DNA of 64,000 nt from Sinisalibacter lacisalsi (GTDB lineage Bacteria > Pseudomonadota > Alphaproteobacteria > Rhodobacterales > Rhodobacteraceae). The position numbers were made by a program, and so were the translations under genes. The stretch lies in the NCBI RefSeq assembly GCF_014640115.1, contig NZ_BMGI01000001.1, forward strand, positions 22,501 through 86,500. Direction: 5' to 3'. Position 1 is the first letter of the stretch. Each line of letters begins with the position of its first letter. The notes under the pieces were generated by a model that had not been told where the DNA came from, made no database searches, and was given only the letters and a program-made list of their open reading frames with translations. Positions 18,850-29,520 of the stretch are shown piece after piece.

Positions 18850-19905
18850 ATGACGCATCTCTGGGTCCGGGCCGAACAAAGGCCCAACGAGGAACGGGTG
18901 GGGCTAACGCCCGAAGGTGCGCGCGCCTTGATCGTGGCGGGCATCCGGGTGAGCGTCGAGGAAAGCGCGCAGCGCAAGATCCCGATCGAAGGCTACCGCG
19001 ATGCAGGCTGCGAGATCGTGGCCGAAAACGCATGGCCGCGAGCGCCGCGCGACGCGATCATCTTCGGCCTGAAGGAATTGCCCGACGACGACACGCCGCT
19101 CACCCATGCCCACATCATGTTCGGCCACGCCTTCAAGGGTCAGCATTCCGGCCGCAGGCTGCTCGCACGCTTCAAGGCGGGCGGCGGCACGCTCTACGAC
19201 CTCGAATACCTCGTCGACGAGGCAGGCCGCCGGATCGCCGCTTTCGGCTACTGGGCGGGCTTCGCCGGGGCCGCCGTTTCGGTCAAGGCCTGGGCGGCGC
19301 AGGAGGCCGGCGGGATCTGCCATCCGGTCGCCACCTACCCGGGCAAGACGGCGCTGGTGGAGGAGCTGCGCGCCGAACTGGCCGCCACCGCCCGCCCGCT
19401 GCCCCGCGCCATCGTGATCGGCGCGCTCGGCCGCGTCGGCACCGGCGCGGCTGATCTCTGCGCCGAACTGGGCATGGACGTGACCCGGTGGGACATGGCC
19501 GAAACCGCCGGCGGCGGGCCGTTCCCCGAGATCCTCGAACACGAGATCTTCCTGAACTGCATCTTCGCCCGCCCCGGCACGCCGGTGTTCGTGGGCCCCG
19601 ACGCGCTCGACAAGCCCCGGCACCTCTCGGTGATCGGTGATGTCGCCTGCGACCCCGACAGCGATTACAACCCGGTGCCGATCTACAGCACGGCCACCGA
19701 CTGGCAGGCCCCCGTGGTGCGCGTGGCCGACAGCCCACCGCTCGACGTGATGGCGATCGACAACCTGCCCTCGCTCCTGCCCGTCGAAAGCTCCGAAGAC
19801 TACGCGGCACAGCTTCTGCCAGCGCTTCTCACGCTCGACAGGTTGGGCGAAGGCGTCTGGGGCCGCGCGAAAGCCACCTTCGACGAACAGATGAAAGGGA
19901 TCTGA
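18850..19905 (+). CDS. Saccharopine dehydrogenase (NAD+, L-lysine-forming type)
   Basis: A 351-residue LYS1-type enzyme that interconverts lysine plus 2-oxoglutarate and saccharopine using NAD(H). The N-terminal substrate domain starts with WVRAEQRPNEERVGLTPEGA, and the middle block FGHAFKGQHSGRRLL contains residues conserved in the alanine-dehydrogenase-like fold. A dinucleotide-binding loop (VIGALGRVGTGA) lies near residue 197. It is followed after one base by the second saccharopine dehydrogenase. Together they degrade lysine to glutamate and aminoadipate semialdehyde; the pairing as separate genes in an operon is known from marine Rhodobacteraceae. Confidence 0.92.
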   Translation: MTHLWVRAEQRPNEERVGLTPEGARALIVAGIRVSVEESAQRKIPIEGYRDAGCEIVAENAWPRAPRDAIIFGLKELPDDDTPLTHAHIMFGHAFKGQHSGRRLLARFKAGGGTLYDLEYLVDEAGRRIAAFGYWAGFAGAAVSVKAWAAQEAGGICHPVATYPGKTALVEELRAELAATARPLPRAIVIGALGRVGTGAADLCAELGMDVTRWDMAETAGGGPFPEILEHEIFLNCIFARPGTPVFVGPDALDKPRHLSVIGDVACDPDSDYNPVPIYSTATDWQAPVVRVADSPPLDVMAIDNLPSLLPVESSEDYAAQLLPALLTLDRLGEGVWGRAKATFDEQMKGI

Positions 19906-19906
19906 G

Positions 19907-21049
19907 ATGACGATTCATTGGTGCGGCACCGGCCTTTCGGCCATTCCCGGCCTCAAGCGGTTGATCGAGGCGGGCCGCAAGGTCGTGGTGTGGAATCGCA
20001 CGGTCGAGAAGGCCCGCGAAGCGTTGGGCGCGCTCACCGACGATATCCGCGCCTTCGATCTCGAAGCTCTCGGAGCGGCACTCGCCCCCGGCGACGTGGT
20101 GGTTTCGATGCTCCCCGCCGACTGGCACGTGCGGCTGGCCGAGCTTTGCATCGAGAAGGGCGCACATTTCGTCTCGTCGTCCTACATCGCCCCCGAGATG
20201 CGCGCGCTGGATGAGAAGGCGAAGGCGGCAGGGGTCACGCTCGTCAACGAGGTTGGGCTCGATCCGGGGATCGACCACCTGATGGCGCATTGGCTGGTGG
20301 AGGACTACCGCAAGTCGCCGGCGTATGACCCGAAAAACACCGTCAGCTTCACCTCCTATTGCGGCGGTGTGCCGAAACATACCAACGCCTTCCGCTACAA
20401 GTTTTCTTGGTCGCCGCTCGGGGTGCTGAAGGCGCTGCGCTCGCCCTCGCGCTCGATCAAGGCCCATTCGCTGCTCGAAGTCGCCCGGCCATGGGATGCG
20501 ATCTCGAGCTACGACGCGCCGCTGCCGACGCCCGAGACCTTCGAAGTCTACCCCAACCGCGATTCCATTCCCTTCATGGCGCAATACGGGTTCGATGAAG
20601 CCTGGCCGGTGAAAGATTTCGTGCGCGGCACGCTGCGGCTGGGTGGCTGGGCGGACGCCTGGGCGGATGTGTTCCGCGAGATCGAAACGCTGGAAGGCGC
20701 GGCCGGCGAGGACCGGCTCAAGGAAATGTCGGATCAGTTCTGGGCCGAGAACGCCTATGACGAGGGCGAACCCGACCGGGTGGTGCTCTGCGTCGGGCTC
20801 AGCGCAACGAACGAGGGCGAGGATGTTTATCACAAGACCTGGACGCTCGACGCCCATGGCGACGAACGCGGCACGGCGATGGCACGGCTGGTTTCGGTCA
20901 CCGTCGCGCTCGCCGTTTCCTCGGTGCTCGACCGCGAGATCAAGCCCGGCGTCTCGGCGGCGCCTTCGGATGAACGGCTGGTGCAACGCTGGCTAGACGA
21001 GATCGACACCCAGGCTCAGCACATGCAACTGGTGGACCACCTCGCCTGA
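19907..21049 (+). CDS. Saccharopine dehydrogenase (L-glutamate-forming type)
   Basis: A 380-residue LYS9-type enzyme that oxidises saccharopine to glutamate and 2-aminoadipate 6-semialdehyde. It opens with a Rossmann fold (IHWCGTGLSAIPGL then VVVWNRTVEKA) and carries the family's middle signature NEVGLDPGIDHLMAHW (about residues 117-132) and FTSYCGGVPKHTNAF. A single base separates it from the preceding LYS1-type gene, so the two are surely one operon. In plants and animals the two activities are fused; here they are separate proteins. The aldehyde product would need an aminoadipate-semialdehyde dehydrogenase, which I do not see in this window. Confidence 0.92.
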   Translation: MTIHWCGTGLSAIPGLKRLIEAGRKVVVWNRTVEKAREALGALTDDIRAFDLEALGAALAPGDVVVSMLPADWHVRLAELCIEKGAHFVSSSYIAPEMRALDEKAKAAGVTLVNEVGLDPGIDHLMAHWLVEDYRKSPAYDPKNTVSFTSYCGGVPKHTNAFRYKFSWSPLGVLKALRSPSRSIKAHSLLEVARPWDAISSYDAPLPTPETFEVYPNRDSIPFMAQYGFDEAWPVKDFVRGTLRLGGWADAWADVFREIETLEGAAGEDRLKEMSDQFWAENAYDEGEPDRVVLCVGLSATNEGEDVYHKTWTLDAHGDERGTAMARLVSVTVALAVSSVLDREIKPGVSAAPSDERLVQRWLDEIDTQAQHMQLVDHLA

Positions 21050-21098
21050 GGCGATCGGGGCGATTCCCGCAAGCGGGGATCGCCCGACGCGAAAGCGC

Positions 21099-21494
21099 CT
21101 ATTTCAGGTGCTCGTCGATCAGTTCTTCCGAGTCGTAGCCCAGCGCTTCAAGCCCGGACGTGAGATAATCCGAAAGCAGGGGCACACCGAGCAGGTAATC
21201 CTCGGTCGGCGCCGTGGCTTCCGACTTGGCGGTCTCGATCGCTTCTTCGAGATCGTCGGCGGTGAAGGTATCGCGCCCGATCCACATGATCGCCACGAGG
21301 CTGGCCTGCTCGTCGGAGTTCAGATCCGAGATATAGCTGCGCAGTTCGTCCTCGGTTGCGTCGGACGGCCGCGATTCGAGGATCGAGTCGGCCTCGGCAT
21401 CGTCCATTGGCGTATCCCAACGGCCGGTCTTGGCGTCGAGTGTGCGGGCGCGGATAATGATCCGGGCCACCTTGGAGGGGCTGATCTCGATCAT
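21099..21494 (-). CDS. Small acidic protein, DUF3775-like
   Basis: A 131-residue acidic cytoplasmic protein without membrane segments or cysteine. It opens with IEISPSKVARIIIRARTLDA and has a C-terminal half rich in Asp and Glu. I associate it with DUF3775, an uncharacterised family frequent in Rhodobacteraceae, but from memory only. An AGGAGCAG ribosome binding site precedes the ATG. It lies downstream of mutL-rmuC on the same strand, 62 bp after rmuC's start-side partner ends, and could be the last gene of that unit. No function can be inferred. Confidence 0.75.
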   Translation of the reverse strand: MIEISPSKVARIIIRARTLDAKTGRWDTPMDDAEADSILESRPSDATEDELRSYISDLNSDEQASLVAIMWIGRDTFTADDLEEAIETAKSEATAPTEDYLLGVPLLSDYLTSGLEALGYDSEELIDEHLK

Positions 21495-21556
21495 GTCTGC
21501 TCCTGTCCTGATCTTCTCCCGCTATAGCGCGAAGCCAGCCACCCCTACAAGGGCAC

Positions 21557-22789
21557 TCACCCCTTCGGCAGCGGCATGACGCTTTCCTCGCCCTCGCCTG
21601 GAGCGATCTCCTCGAAGTCGAAATTGTCGAGTTTGGCGGCCCGTTTGCCCGCGCGTTCGGCGGCGATACCAAGCCCCTCCAGATCGGCCCGCGCCTGCCC
21701 GAAATGCGAGTTGAGCTTGTCGACCCGTTCCACCACCAGTTCGACGTCGCGGTGCAACTGCCGCAGCGTCTTGCGAATCGCCCCGGCCTGCTCGCGCATC
21801 CGGGCATCTTTCAGAATCGCGCGCATGGTGTTGAGCGTGGCCATGCAGGTGGTGGGCGACACGATCCAGACCCGCTTTTCGAACCCCTCCCGCACCACCT
21901 CGGGAAAATTCGCATGCAACTCGGCATAGACCGCCTCCGACGGCAGGAACATCAACGCGCCGTCGGCGGTTTCGCCCTCGATGATGTATTTCTCGCTGAT
22001 CGCCTTGATATGGGCCCGCACCGCGACGCGCATCGCCTTGGCCGCCTCGTTCACCTCCCATTGCGTGTCGGCCTTGCGCAGCGCCTCGTAAGCCTCCAGC
22101 GGAAACTTCGAATCGATCACGATCGGCCCCGGCGGGTTGGGCAGGTGGATCAGGCAGTCCGCGCGCCTGCCGTTCGATAGCGTGGCCTGCAGGTTGTAAC
22201 TGTCCGACGGCAGGGCCTTCGACACGATATCGGTGAGCTGGATCTCCCCGAAGGCGCCGCGCGTCTGCTTGTTGGAGAGAATGTCCTGCAACGAGAGCAC
22301 ATCGCCCGAGAGCCGGGTGATGTTTTCCTGCGCCTTGTCAATGGTAGCGAGGCGTTCCTGCAACTGGGTGAGCGATTGCGTGGTCTTCACGGTCGAGCCC
22401 TGCAGCGATTCGCTCATCCGCTCCTGCATCTCCGACAGCGACCGCGCCGCGCGCATCGCGTTTTCATGCAGCCGTTCCTGCATCTGGCGCTGAACCTCCG
22501 CCAGCCGCGCCTCCATCGTCTGCACCATCCGGGTCTGCCCGTTGGCCTGCGCGTCCGATACGCTGCGCAAGCCCCCGGTGAGCTGATCCTGCCCTTGCCC
22601 CAGCACCTGCACCGCGTGGCCGAGCCCGCCGATCTGGCGCGAGAGGTCTTCGGCCATCCGCGCCGACCGGCCGGCGCGGGCCACCGCGACGATCAGGAGA
22701 ACGACGATCAGAAAAAGCGCACCGGCCGCGACGAGCGCGGCCAGAACCATCGGATCCGTGAGATCGAGGGAGGCGGCGGTCTCGTTCAT
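21557..22789 (-). CDS. rmuC: DNA recombination protein RmuC
   Basis: A 410-residue protein with an N-terminal membrane helix (about 14-36), a long coiled coil (about 40-165) and the conserved RmuC nuclease-like domain, recognisable from [16 protein letters not shown], the [19 protein letters not shown] block and [14 protein letters not shown]. RmuC limits inversions at inverted repeats; its restriction-endonuclease-like fold suggests nuclease activity. The ATG at 22789 overlaps the mutL stop (ATGA), which settles the start. Coupling to mutL is notable because both act on DNA structure and repair. Confidence 0.93.
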   Translation of the reverse strand: MNETAASLDLTDPMVLAALVAAGALFLIVVLLIVAVARAGRSARMAEDLSRQIGGLGHAVQVLGQGQDQLTGGLRSVSDAQANGQTRMVQTMEARLAEVQRQMQERLHENAMRAARSLSEMQERMSESLQGSTVKTTQSLTQLQERLATIDKAQENITRLSGDVLSLQDILSNKQTRGAFGEIQLTDIVSKALPSDSYNLQATLSNGRRADCLIHLPNPPGPIVIDSKFPLEAYEALRKADTQWEVNEAAKAMRVAVRAHIKAISEKYIIEGETADGALMFLPSEAVYAELHANFPEVVREGFEKRVWIVSPTTCMATLNTMRAILKDARMREQAGAIRKTLRQLHRDVELVVERVDKLNSHFGQARADLEGLGIAAERAGKRAAKLDNFDFEEIAPGEGEESVMPLPKG

Positions 22790-24636
22790 GTCCGGCCAAA
22801 AAGCCTTTCGATATCGGCCAGCTTGAGTTCCACGTAGGTGGGCCGGCCGTGGTTGCACTGGCCCGAATGCGGCGTTGCCTCCATCTCGCGCAGTAGTGCG
22901 TTCATCTCCTCCGGGCGCATCCGCCGTCCGCTGCGCACAGAGCCATGGCAGGCGGCGGTCGACAGCACCGCCTCGATCCGCGCCTGCAGCGTGTTCGACG
23001 CGCCAAGATCGGCCAGTTCATCGAGGATGTCGCGGATCAGCGCCCCGGCATCCACCGTGCCGAGGATCGCGGGCGTTTCGCGCACCGCGATCGCGCCGCC
23101 GCCGAATGGCTCGATCCCGAGGCCGAGGCGCGCGAGGTCCTCCGCCATCCCGAGCAGCCTTGTCGCCTCGCTTTCCGAAAGGTCCACGATCTCGGGCACC
23201 AGCAAGGCCTGGCTCGCCACGCCGGTTTCTTCCATCTGGCGCTTCAGTTTCTCGTAGGTGAGCCGCTCATGCGCGGCATGGCCGTCGACGATCACCATGC
23301 CATCCGCCGTCTGGGCGATGATGTAGTTCTCGTGCACCTGCGCCCGCGCCGCGCCCAGCGGCCGCTGCTCGTCCGCCCGCTGACAGGCCTCGCTGTGGTC
23401 CGGCGCATCCCAACGCGCCGAGGGCGCGGCGGCCTCGGCAAATCCCGGCTGCACGTCGGGGGCCTGCATCTCGTAGGCCGTCCGCGCGAGCCCCGGCCCC
23501 GGCCTGTCCATCTGGTAGACGCGCGGCCCGGTCGCTTCGGGACGCATCGCCCCCAGCGTCGCCCCGGCAACGGTGCTCGACGCGCGGTGCCCAGCCTCGG
23601 CCAGCGCGTGGCGCAGGGCCGAAACGATCAGCCCCCGCGCCACCCCCGGCTCGCGAAACCGCACCTCCGATTTCGCCGGGTGCACGTTCACGTCAACCAG
23701 GTGCGGATCGCAGGAAAGAAACAGCGCCGCCGCCGGGTGCCGGTCACGGCTGAGGAAATCGAAATAGGCGGCGCGCAGCGCGCCGACCAGGAGCTTGTCG
23801 CGCACCGGCCTGCCATTGACGAAGAGGAACTGCGCCACTGCCGCGCCGCGCGAATAGGTCGGCAGCGCGGCATAACCGGTAAGCCGAAGCCCCTCTCGCT
23901 CGGCGTCGATCCGCAGCGCGTTCTCACCGAAATCGCGCCCGAGCACACGGGCGAGCCGCCCGCCCAGCGCATCGAACATGTCGCCCGTCTCGGGCACCGC
24001 CTGGAACACAATCCGCCCTTCGCCGCCGCCGGAGACATCGCGCAAGGTGAACCCGATGTGCGGCTCGGCCATCGCCAGCCGCTTCACCACGTCGCCGATC
24101 GCCTGCGCCTCGGCCCGGTCCGAGCGCAGGAACTTGAGCCGCGCAGGCGTGGCATAGAACAGGTCGCGCAACTCCACCACCGTGCCACCCGAAAGCGCGG
24201 CGGGCCGCACCGGCCCGGCCTCACCCCCCGCCACGCGGATCGTCGCCGCCTCGTGGCCCGCCGTGCGCGAGGTGATCGTGAGCCGCCCCACGGCGCCGAG
24301 CGAGGGCAGGGCCTCGCCGCGAAAGCCGAAGGTATGGATATCGAGCAGATCGGACCCGTCGATCTTCGAGGTCGCGTGCCGGGAAAGCGCAAGCACAAGC
24401 TCCTCGGGCGCCATGCCGGTCCCGTCATCCGTCACCCGGATCAAGGTCTTGCCGCCGTCACCGTAGGCCACCTCGATCCGCCGCGCGCCCGCGTCGATGG
24501 CGTTTTCCACCAGTTCCTTGACTGCGGAGGCGGGCCGCTCCACCACCTCGCCCGCCGCGATCCGGTTGATCACGGCATCGTCGAGCTGGCGGATCACCGG
24601 GCGGGACGCGCTCATATGGGGTGCGGCATCTGACAT
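22786..24636 (-). CDS. mutL: DNA mismatch repair protein MutL
   Basis: A protein of about 616 residues. The GHKL ATPase domain has its motifs in order: [36 protein letters not shown] and [12 protein letters not shown] variable linker follows, then the C-terminal dimerisation domain (about 430-616). It lacks a clear DQHAxxE(X)4E endonuclease motif: the stretch at that position reads [16 protein letters not shown], so the protein is probably of the non-endonuclease type. Two starts are possible, 24636 (chosen) and 24615, neither with a strong ribosome binding site. rmuC follows with a four-base overlap. MutL links MutS mismatch recognition to strand removal. Confidence 0.95.
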   Translation of the reverse strand: MSDAAPHMSASRPVIRQLDDAVINRIAAGEVVERPASAVKELVENAIDAGARRIEVAYGDGGKTLIRVTDDGTGMAPEELVLALSRHATSKIDGSDLLDIHTFGFRGEALPSLGAVGRLTITSRTAGHEAATIRVAGGEAGPVRPAALSGGTVVELRDLFYATPARLKFLRSDRAEAQAIGDVVKRLAMAEPHIGFTLRDVSGGGEGRIVFQAVPETGDMFDALGGRLARVLGRDFGENALRIDAEREGLRLTGYAALPTYSRGAAVAQFLFVNGRPVRDKLLVGALRAAYFDFLSRDRHPAAALFLSCDPHLVDVNVHPAKSEVRFREPGVARGLIVSALRHALAEAGHRASSTVAGATLGAMRPEATGPRVYQMDRPGPGLARTAYEMQAPDVQPGFAEAAAPSARWDAPDHSEACQRADEQRPLGAARAQVHENYIIAQTADGMVIVDGHAAHERLTYEKLKRQMEETGVASQALLVPEIVDLSESEATRLLGMAEDLARLGLGIEPFGGGAIAVRETPAILGTVDAGALIRDILDELADLGASNTLQARIEAVLSTAACHGSVRSGRRMRPEEMNALLREMEATPHSGQCNHGRPTYVELKLADIERLFGRT

Positions 24637-24790
24637 ACTACAAGACCTAGCACGTGAGCGGGCGATTCTGCCAGTGGGCGCGGGCACCCACGAAGCGCAG
24701 GTTTGCTGGGTAAAACGACCGAAGGCATCAAGGTTAACGGCCGTTAAGGTTAATGCGCGCCGAAGGCAGCGCCACCCGCAATCCCCGGCC

Positions 24791-25660
24791 TCACCCGGCG
24801 AAGTCCGCCCGCGCGTAGCCTTGAAGGTAGAGCAGCGCCGTCAGGTCGCCATGGTTCACCCGGATATCGCACTCGGCCGCAACCGACGGCTTGGCGTGCA
24901 GCGCCACGCCGGTGCCCGCGAGCCCGAGCATGCCCAAGTCGTTGGCGCCATCGCCCACCGCGATTGCGTCGGCGGGGGTGATCCCGAGCCGGGCCGAAAC
25001 CTCTTCCAGCGCGGCCACCTTCGCCGCGCGCCCAAGGATCGGCTCCACCACCCGCCCGGTCAGCTTGGCCGCCTCGATCTCGAGATCGTTCGCCCGCGCC
25101 TCATCGAAACCCAGAACCGCGGCCACGCGGGAGGCGAAGGCGGTGAACCCGCCGGACACCAACACCGTATAGGCCCCGTTTGCGCGCATCGTGGCCACCA
25201 GCGCCCGGCCGCCGGGCATGTAGGTGATCCGCTCCGACAGCACCTTGTCGATGACCCCGGCGTCGAGTCCCGCGAGCAGCCCGACCCGTTCGCGCAATGC
25301 CCCCTCGAAGCCGAGTTCGCCATTCATCGCCCGCGCGGTGATCGCGGCCACATGCGCGCCCACCCCCGCCTCGTCGGCCAGCTCGTCGATACATTCCTGC
25401 CGGATCATCGTCGAATCCATGTCGGCGATCAGCATCCGCTTGCGCCGCCCTGCGGCAGGCTGCACCGCGAGATCGACGCCGAGCTTCTGCATATCGTCCC
25501 AGACCTCCCAGAGGTTGCCGGGCCGCGCAGGAAGCGAAAATTCCGCCGCTTCACCGGGCGCGAGCCAGACCGCATCGCCGCCGCCCCAAGCGTTGCGAAG
25601 GTTTTCCACCAGCAGGGCATCCAACCCTTCGGGCGCGGCGATAAGCGTGGCGATGAACAT
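24791..25660 (-). CDS. serB: Phosphoserine phosphatase
   Basis: A 289-residue HAD-family phosphatase that makes serine from phosphoserine. The nucleophile motif is IADMDSTMI (about residues 77-85), the second motif is [10 protein letters not shown], and the GDGANDL motif near 230 completes the site. The N-terminal 70 residues form the small regulatory domain found in proteobacterial SerB. It is divergent from serC-serA, which carry the two earlier steps, so all three phosphorylated-serine-pathway genes lie within 4 kb. Confidence 0.96.
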   Translation of the reverse strand: MFIATLIAAPEGLDALLVENLRNAWGGGDAVWLAPGEAAEFSLPARPGNLWEVWDDMQKLGVDLAVQPAAGRRKRMLIADMDSTMIRQECIDELADEAGVGAHVAAITARAMNGELGFEGALRERVGLLAGLDAGVIDKVLSERITYMPGGRALVATMRANGAYTVLVSGGFTAFASRVAAVLGFDEARANDLEIEAAKLTGRVVEPILGRAAKVAALEEVSARLGITPADAIAVGDGANDLGMLGLAGTGVALHAKPSVAAECDIRVNHGDLTALLYLQGYARADFAG

Positions 25661-25732
25661 GAACGGTCTCCGTTTGCCTGCGCGCGGCCTCTAGCCGATC
25701 AGGATACCAAACACCAGCCTGACGCTTCTTGC

Positions 25733-25782
25733 TTCTTGGGTCCGGAATTACCTTCGGGGGCCAGGGGGGCAGACAGCCCCCC
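25733..25782. repeat. REP-like dispersed repeat, copy 2
   Basis: This shares with 10756-10812 the order TTCTTGGGTC, GGAA-TACCT, a run of G and a G6C/GC6 palindrome (GGGGGGC at 25764-25770, GCCCCCC at 25776-25782). It lies between serB and serC, about 70 bp from the serB start. Confidence 0.6.
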
Positions 25783-25873
25783 GGCGCATCCAGCCGCGCC
25801 AAAGTTTCCGATCTGCTCCACAGGGTGTCGCATCCATTCCCCAAACCGGCGCATCCCGGCGATTTTCCATGTT

Positions 25874-25955
25874 GTGAAGCCACGGCATTGGCCGTATCTG
25901 CAGCGGCGGGACACCCCTCCCCAACGAGGGGCGAATATCTGGAAGGATACCATAG
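25874..25955 (+). promoter_or_regulatory. Structured 5' leader of serC (serC-motif candidate)
   Basis: Three pairings stand out just before serC. CCCCTC/GAGGGG (25914-25919 with 25926-25931) is a compact hairpin. TATC/GATA (25936-25939 with 25946-25949) places most of the GGAAGGA ribosome binding site in its loop and 3' arm. GTATC at 25874-25878 can instead pair with GATAC at 25946-25950. This offers alternative folds that would expose or hide the ribosome binding site. A conserved RNA called the serC motif has been described upstream of serC in alphaproteobacteria; I infer that this is an example but did not align it. Confidence 0.5.
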
Positions 25956-27098
25956 ATGGTCACCGATCAACCGGCAGCGCGCCCGGCCAATCCGCGCTTT
26001 TCGTCCGGCCCCTGCGCCAAGAATCCCGCTTTCTCTCTCGATAAACTCGCCGATGCCCCCCTCGGGCGCTCGCACCGTGCCGCCGTCGGCAAGGAAAAGC
26101 TCCTTGCCGCGATCGAGGGCACCCGCGAGATCCTCGGCATCCCCGCCGATTACCGCATCGGCATCGTGCCCGCCTCCGATACCGGCGCGGTGGAAATGGC
26201 GATGTGGTCGATGCTCGGCGCGCGCGGCGTCGAGATGCTGGCCTGGGAAAGCTTCGGCGCGGGCTGGGTGACCGACGTGGCCAAGCAGCTCAAGCTCGAC
26301 GCAGTGGTGAAAACCGCCGATTACGGCCAGCTTCCCGATCTGGCGTCCGTCGACTTCGCCAACGACGTGGTCTTCACCTGGAACGGCACCACCTCCGGCG
26401 TGCGCGTGCCGAACGGCGACTGGATCGCCGCCGACCGCGAGGGGCTGACGATCTGCGACGCCACCTCCGCCGCCTTCGCGATGGACCTGCCCTGGGACAA
26501 GCTCGATGTCACCACCTTCTCCTGGCAGAAGGTGCTGGGCGGCGAAGCAGCCCACGGGATGCTGATCCTGAGCCCGCGGGCGGTGGAACGGCTCGAAAGC
26601 TACACACCGGCATGGCCGCTGCCGAAAATCTTCCGCCTCACCAAGGGTGGCAAGCTGATCGAGGGCATCTTCAAGGGTGAGACGATCAACACGCCCTCGA
26701 TGCTCGCCGTCGAGGATTACCTCGTGGCGCTCGACTGGGCGCGCTCGGTGGGCGGGCTCGAGGGCCTGATCGCCCGGGCCGACGCAAACGCGCAGGCCGT
26801 GTTCGACTTCTGCGACACGCACGACTGGATCGCCAACCTCGCCGACAATCCGGCGACGCGCTCCAACACCTCGGTTTGCGTCAAGTTCACCGACGACCGG
26901 ATCAAGGACGGCGCCGCCTTTGCCAAGGCCGTGGCCAAGCGGCTTGAAGCCGAGGGCGTGGCCCATGATATCGGCGCATACCGCGACGCCCCGGCGGGCC
27001 TCAGGATCTGGTGCGGCGGCACGGTCGAAACCGCCGACGTTCAGGCCCTGCTCCCCTGGCTCGACTGGGCGTTCAACGCCGAGATCGCCGCACAGTAA
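25956..27098 (+). CDS. serC: Phosphoserine aminotransferase
   Basis: A 380-residue PLP enzyme converting 3-phosphohydroxypyruvate to phosphoserine. The phosphate-binding and substrate region [12 protein letters not shown]-like start (here [15 protein letters not shown], residues 13-27) and the PLP lysine in [14 protein letters not shown] (about residue 190) are clear, with the long C-terminal domain of the alphaproteobacterial type. GGAAGGA lies nine bases upstream of the ATG, inside the structured leader. serA follows after 86 bp on the same strand, so the two form the committed part of serine synthesis. Confidence 0.97.
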   Translation: MVTDQPAARPANPRFSSGPCAKNPAFSLDKLADAPLGRSHRAAVGKEKLLAAIEGTREILGIPADYRIGIVPASDTGAVEMAMWSMLGARGVEMLAWESFGAGWVTDVAKQLKLDAVVKTADYGQLPDLASVDFANDVVFTWNGTTSGVRVPNGDWIAADREGLTICDATSAAFAMDLPWDKLDVTTFSWQKVLGGEAAHGMLILSPRAVERLESYTPAWPLPKIFRLTKGGKLIEGIFKGETINTPSMLAVEDYLVALDWARSVGGLEGLIARADANAQAVFDFCDTHDWIANLADNPATRSNTSVCVKFTDDRIKDGAAFAKAVAKRLEAEGVAHDIGAYRDAPAGLRIWCGGTVETADVQALLPWLDWAFNAEIAAQ

Positions 27099-27184
27099 TC
27101 GCGTGGCGGGGCCTGGCCCCGCCTCTCCCCCGATCACAGACCGGGCTGCAGCCCGGAACCCCTCACAATGCAAAGGAACCCCCC

Positions 27185-28777
27185 ATGGCCCCCAAGGTTC
27201 TCGTTTCCGACAAGCTTTCCGAAACCGCTGTCCAGATCTTCCGCGACCGTGGCATCGAGGTCGATTTCCTGCCCGACCTCGGCAAGGACAAGGAAAAGTT
27301 CATCGCCGAAATCGGCAAGTATGACGGCCTCGCCATCCGCTCCGCCACGAAGGTGACGGCCGACGTGCTCGAGGCCGCGACCAACCTCAAGGTGGTCGGC
27401 CGCGCCGGTATCGGCGTCGACAACGTCGATATTCCCGCCGCGTCCAAGAAGGGCGTGATCGTGATGAACACCCCCTTCGGCAACTCGATCACCACCGCCG
27501 AACACGCCATCGCCATGATGATGGCGGTCGCGCGCCAGGTTCCCGAAGCCGATACCTCGACGCAGGCCGGCAAGTGGGAGAAGTCGAAATTCATGGGCGT
27601 CGAGGTTACCGGCAAGACGCTGGGCGTAATCGGCGCGGGCAACATCGGCGGCATCGTCTGCGATCGCGCCCGCGGCCTCAAGATGAAGGTGATCGCCTAT
27701 GATCCGTTCCTGAGCGAGGAACGCGCCGACAAGATGGGCGTGGAAAAGGTCGAACTCGACGAGCTTCTGAAGCGCGCCGATTTCATCACCCTCCACGTGC
27801 CGCTCACCGACAAGACCCGCAACATCCTCTCGGCCGAGAACATCGCCAAGACGAAGAAGGGTGTGCGGATCATCAACTGCGCCCGCGGCGGGCTTGTGGA
27901 CGAGGCCGCCCTGGCCGAGGCCATCAAGTCGGGCCACGTCGCGGGCGCGGGCTTCGACGTCTTCGAGGTCGAACCCGCGAAAGACAGCCCGCTGTTCGGG
28001 CTGCCCAACGTCGTCTGCACGCCGCACCTCGGCGCTTCGACCACCGAGGCGCAGGAGAACGTAGCGCTGCAGGTGGCCGAGCAGATCTCCGACTACCTGC
28101 TCACCGGCGCCGTGACCAACGCGCTCAACATGCCCTCGGTCACCGCCGAGGAGGCCAAGGTGATGGGCCCGTGGATCAAGCTCGCCGGGCACCTCGGCGC
28201 TTTCGTCGGCCAGCTCACCGACGAGCCGATCGAGGAGATCAACATCCTGTTCGACGGGGTCGCGTCCGAGATGAACCTCAAGGCGCTCGATTGCGCGGTG
28301 ATCGCGGGGCTGCTCAAGCCGGTGATTCCCGAGGTCAACATGGTCTCGGCCCCGGTGATCGCCGCGGACCGGGGGGTGAAAACCTCGACCACGAGCCAGG
28401 CCAAATCGGGCGTGTTCGACGGCTTCATCAAGCTCACGGTAAAGACCCCGACGCGCGAACGTTCGATCGCGGGCACGGTGTTTTCCGACGGCAAGCCGCG
28501 CTTCATCCAGATCAAGGGCATCACCATCGACGCCGAGATCGGCCACCACATGCTCTACACCACCAACAAGGACGTGCCGGGCATCATCGGCGCGCTGGGT
28601 GAAACCATGGGCGGCCACGGCGTGAACATCGCCAACTTCACGCTGGGCCGCACGACCTCGGGCGGAGACGCCATCGCGCTGCTCTATGTCGACGCCCCGG
28701 TGCCGGAGAGCGTGCTCGAGGCGCTGCGCAAGACCGAGCTGTTCCAGATGGTCGCGCCGCTCGAATTCGAGGTTTGA
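27185..28777 (+). CDS. serA: D-3-phosphoglycerate dehydrogenase, long form
   Basis: A 530-residue enzyme for the first step of serine synthesis. The start is the ATG of [11 protein letters not shown]; the frame is open far upstream because it runs through serC in another phase. Seen in order: the N-terminal catalytic domain, the NAD-binding Rossmann loop [10 protein letters not shown] near residue 145, catalytic residues in [10 protein letters not shown] and the CTPHLGAST histidine, the intervening ASB domain (about 320-450), and a C-terminal ACT domain (about 455-530) with [10 protein letters not shown]. The ACT domain suggests feedback control by serine. A strong terminator closes the serC-serA unit. 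Confidence 0.97.
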   Translation: MAPKVLVSDKLSETAVQIFRDRGIEVDFLPDLGKDKEKFIAEIGKYDGLAIRSATKVTADVLEAATNLKVVGRAGIGVDNVDIPAASKKGVIVMNTPFGNSITTAEHAIAMMMAVARQVPEADTSTQAGKWEKSKFMGVEVTGKTLGVIGAGNIGGIVCDRARGLKMKVIAYDPFLSEERADKMGVEKVELDELLKRADFITLHVPLTDKTRNILSAENIAKTKKGVRIINCARGGLVDEAALAEAIKSGHVAGAGFDVFEVEPAKDSPLFGLPNVVCTPHLGASTTEAQENVALQVAEQISDYLLTGAVTNALNMPSVTAEEAKVMGPWIKLAGHLGAFVGQLTDEPIEEINILFDGVASEMNLKALDCAVIAGLLKPVIPEVNMVSAPVIAADRGVKTSTTSQAKSGVFDGFIKLTVKTPTRERSIAGTVFSDGKPRFIQIKGITIDAEIGHHMLYTTNKDVPGIIGALGETMGGHGVNIANFTLGRTTSGGDAIALLYVDAPVPESVLEALRKTELFQMVAPLEFEV

Positions 28778-28800
28778 GCCACGCGCAAAGCGAAATGCAA

Positions 28801-28828
28801 AGCCCCGGTGGAAACGCCGGGGCTTTTT
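28801..28828 (+). terminator. Terminator of serC-serA
   Basis: AGCCCCGG and CCGGGGCT form a perfect eight-base stem around an eight-base loop and are followed by TTTT, 23 bases after the serA stop. Confidence 0.85.
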
Positions 28829-28838
28829 CGCTGAATGG

Positions 28839-29465
28839 CTAATCCACGACCCGGAGCGTGAGGTTGATCCGGCCGCCCTCCTTGAGCAGCGTCGACGACC
28901 CGGCCCTGATCCGGTCGATGCCGTGAAAGGCCAGCCGGGCCGGGCCGTCGAGCACGAGCACGTCGCCCGAGGCCAGCCAGACCGACTCCGTGGAACCGCC
29001 GCGCTCGGTGCCGCCGATGCGAAACAGCCCCTCGTCGCCAAGGCTGATCGAAACCACCGGCTGCGAGAAGTCGGCCTCGTCGCGGTCCTGGTGCATCCCC
29101 ATCTTCGCTTCGCCCCCATAGAAATTCACCAGGCAGCAATCGGGCGCCCGCGCGTCGGGCGCGACGGCGCGCCAGACCTCGCGCACCTGTTCGGGGATCG
29201 CGGGCCAGGGCGTGCCGGAGGGATGATGGTCGATGTAACGGTAGCCGCGCCGGTCGGAATACCAGCCGTAGCGCCCGGCGCTCGTCATCCGCACCGACAT
29301 TTTCCGCCCCCAGCGGGTTTCGGGCGAAAACAACGGCGCGGCGGCCACAACGCCGCGCAAAGCCTCGGCCAGATCGGCTTGCGCCACCGGCCCCAGGAAC
29401 CCGCGATAGAGCCTGGCGCTGCGCACCATCAGGGCGGGCGTCGCGGTGCCATCATTTCGCGTCAT
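28839..29465 (-). CDS. alkB: AlkB-type 2-oxoglutarate/Fe(II) dioxygenase
   Basis: A 208-residue DNA-repair dioxygenase that removes alkyl groups from bases oxidatively. The iron-binding H-x-D is in [11 protein letters not shown] (about residues 121-131). The 2-oxoglutarate arginines appear at the C-terminus in [10 protein letters not shown]. The central [11 protein letters not shown] segment and the SVSMR-like [13 protein letters not shown] support the AlkB branch. The start [10 protein letters not shown] is preferred because CAGGGA precedes it; an upstream extension lacks conservation. It is divergent from dnaK, with the dnaK heat-shock promoter between them. No Ada box was found. Confidence 0.92.
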   Translation of the reverse strand: MTRNDGTATPALMVRSARLYRGFLGPVAQADLAEALRGVVAAAPLFSPETRWGRKMSVRMTSAGRYGWYSDRRGYRYIDHHPSGTPWPAIPEQVREVWRAVAPDARAPDCCLVNFYGGEAKMGMHQDRDEADFSQPVVSISLGDEGLFRIGGTERGGSTESVWLASGDVLVLDGPARLAFHGIDRIRAGSSTLLKEGGRINLTLRVVD

Positions 29466-29520
29466 GAGCAAATCCCTGAAAACGACTCGCTTTTTTTGCA
29501 TTTTCCCGCCGCCGACGCGG

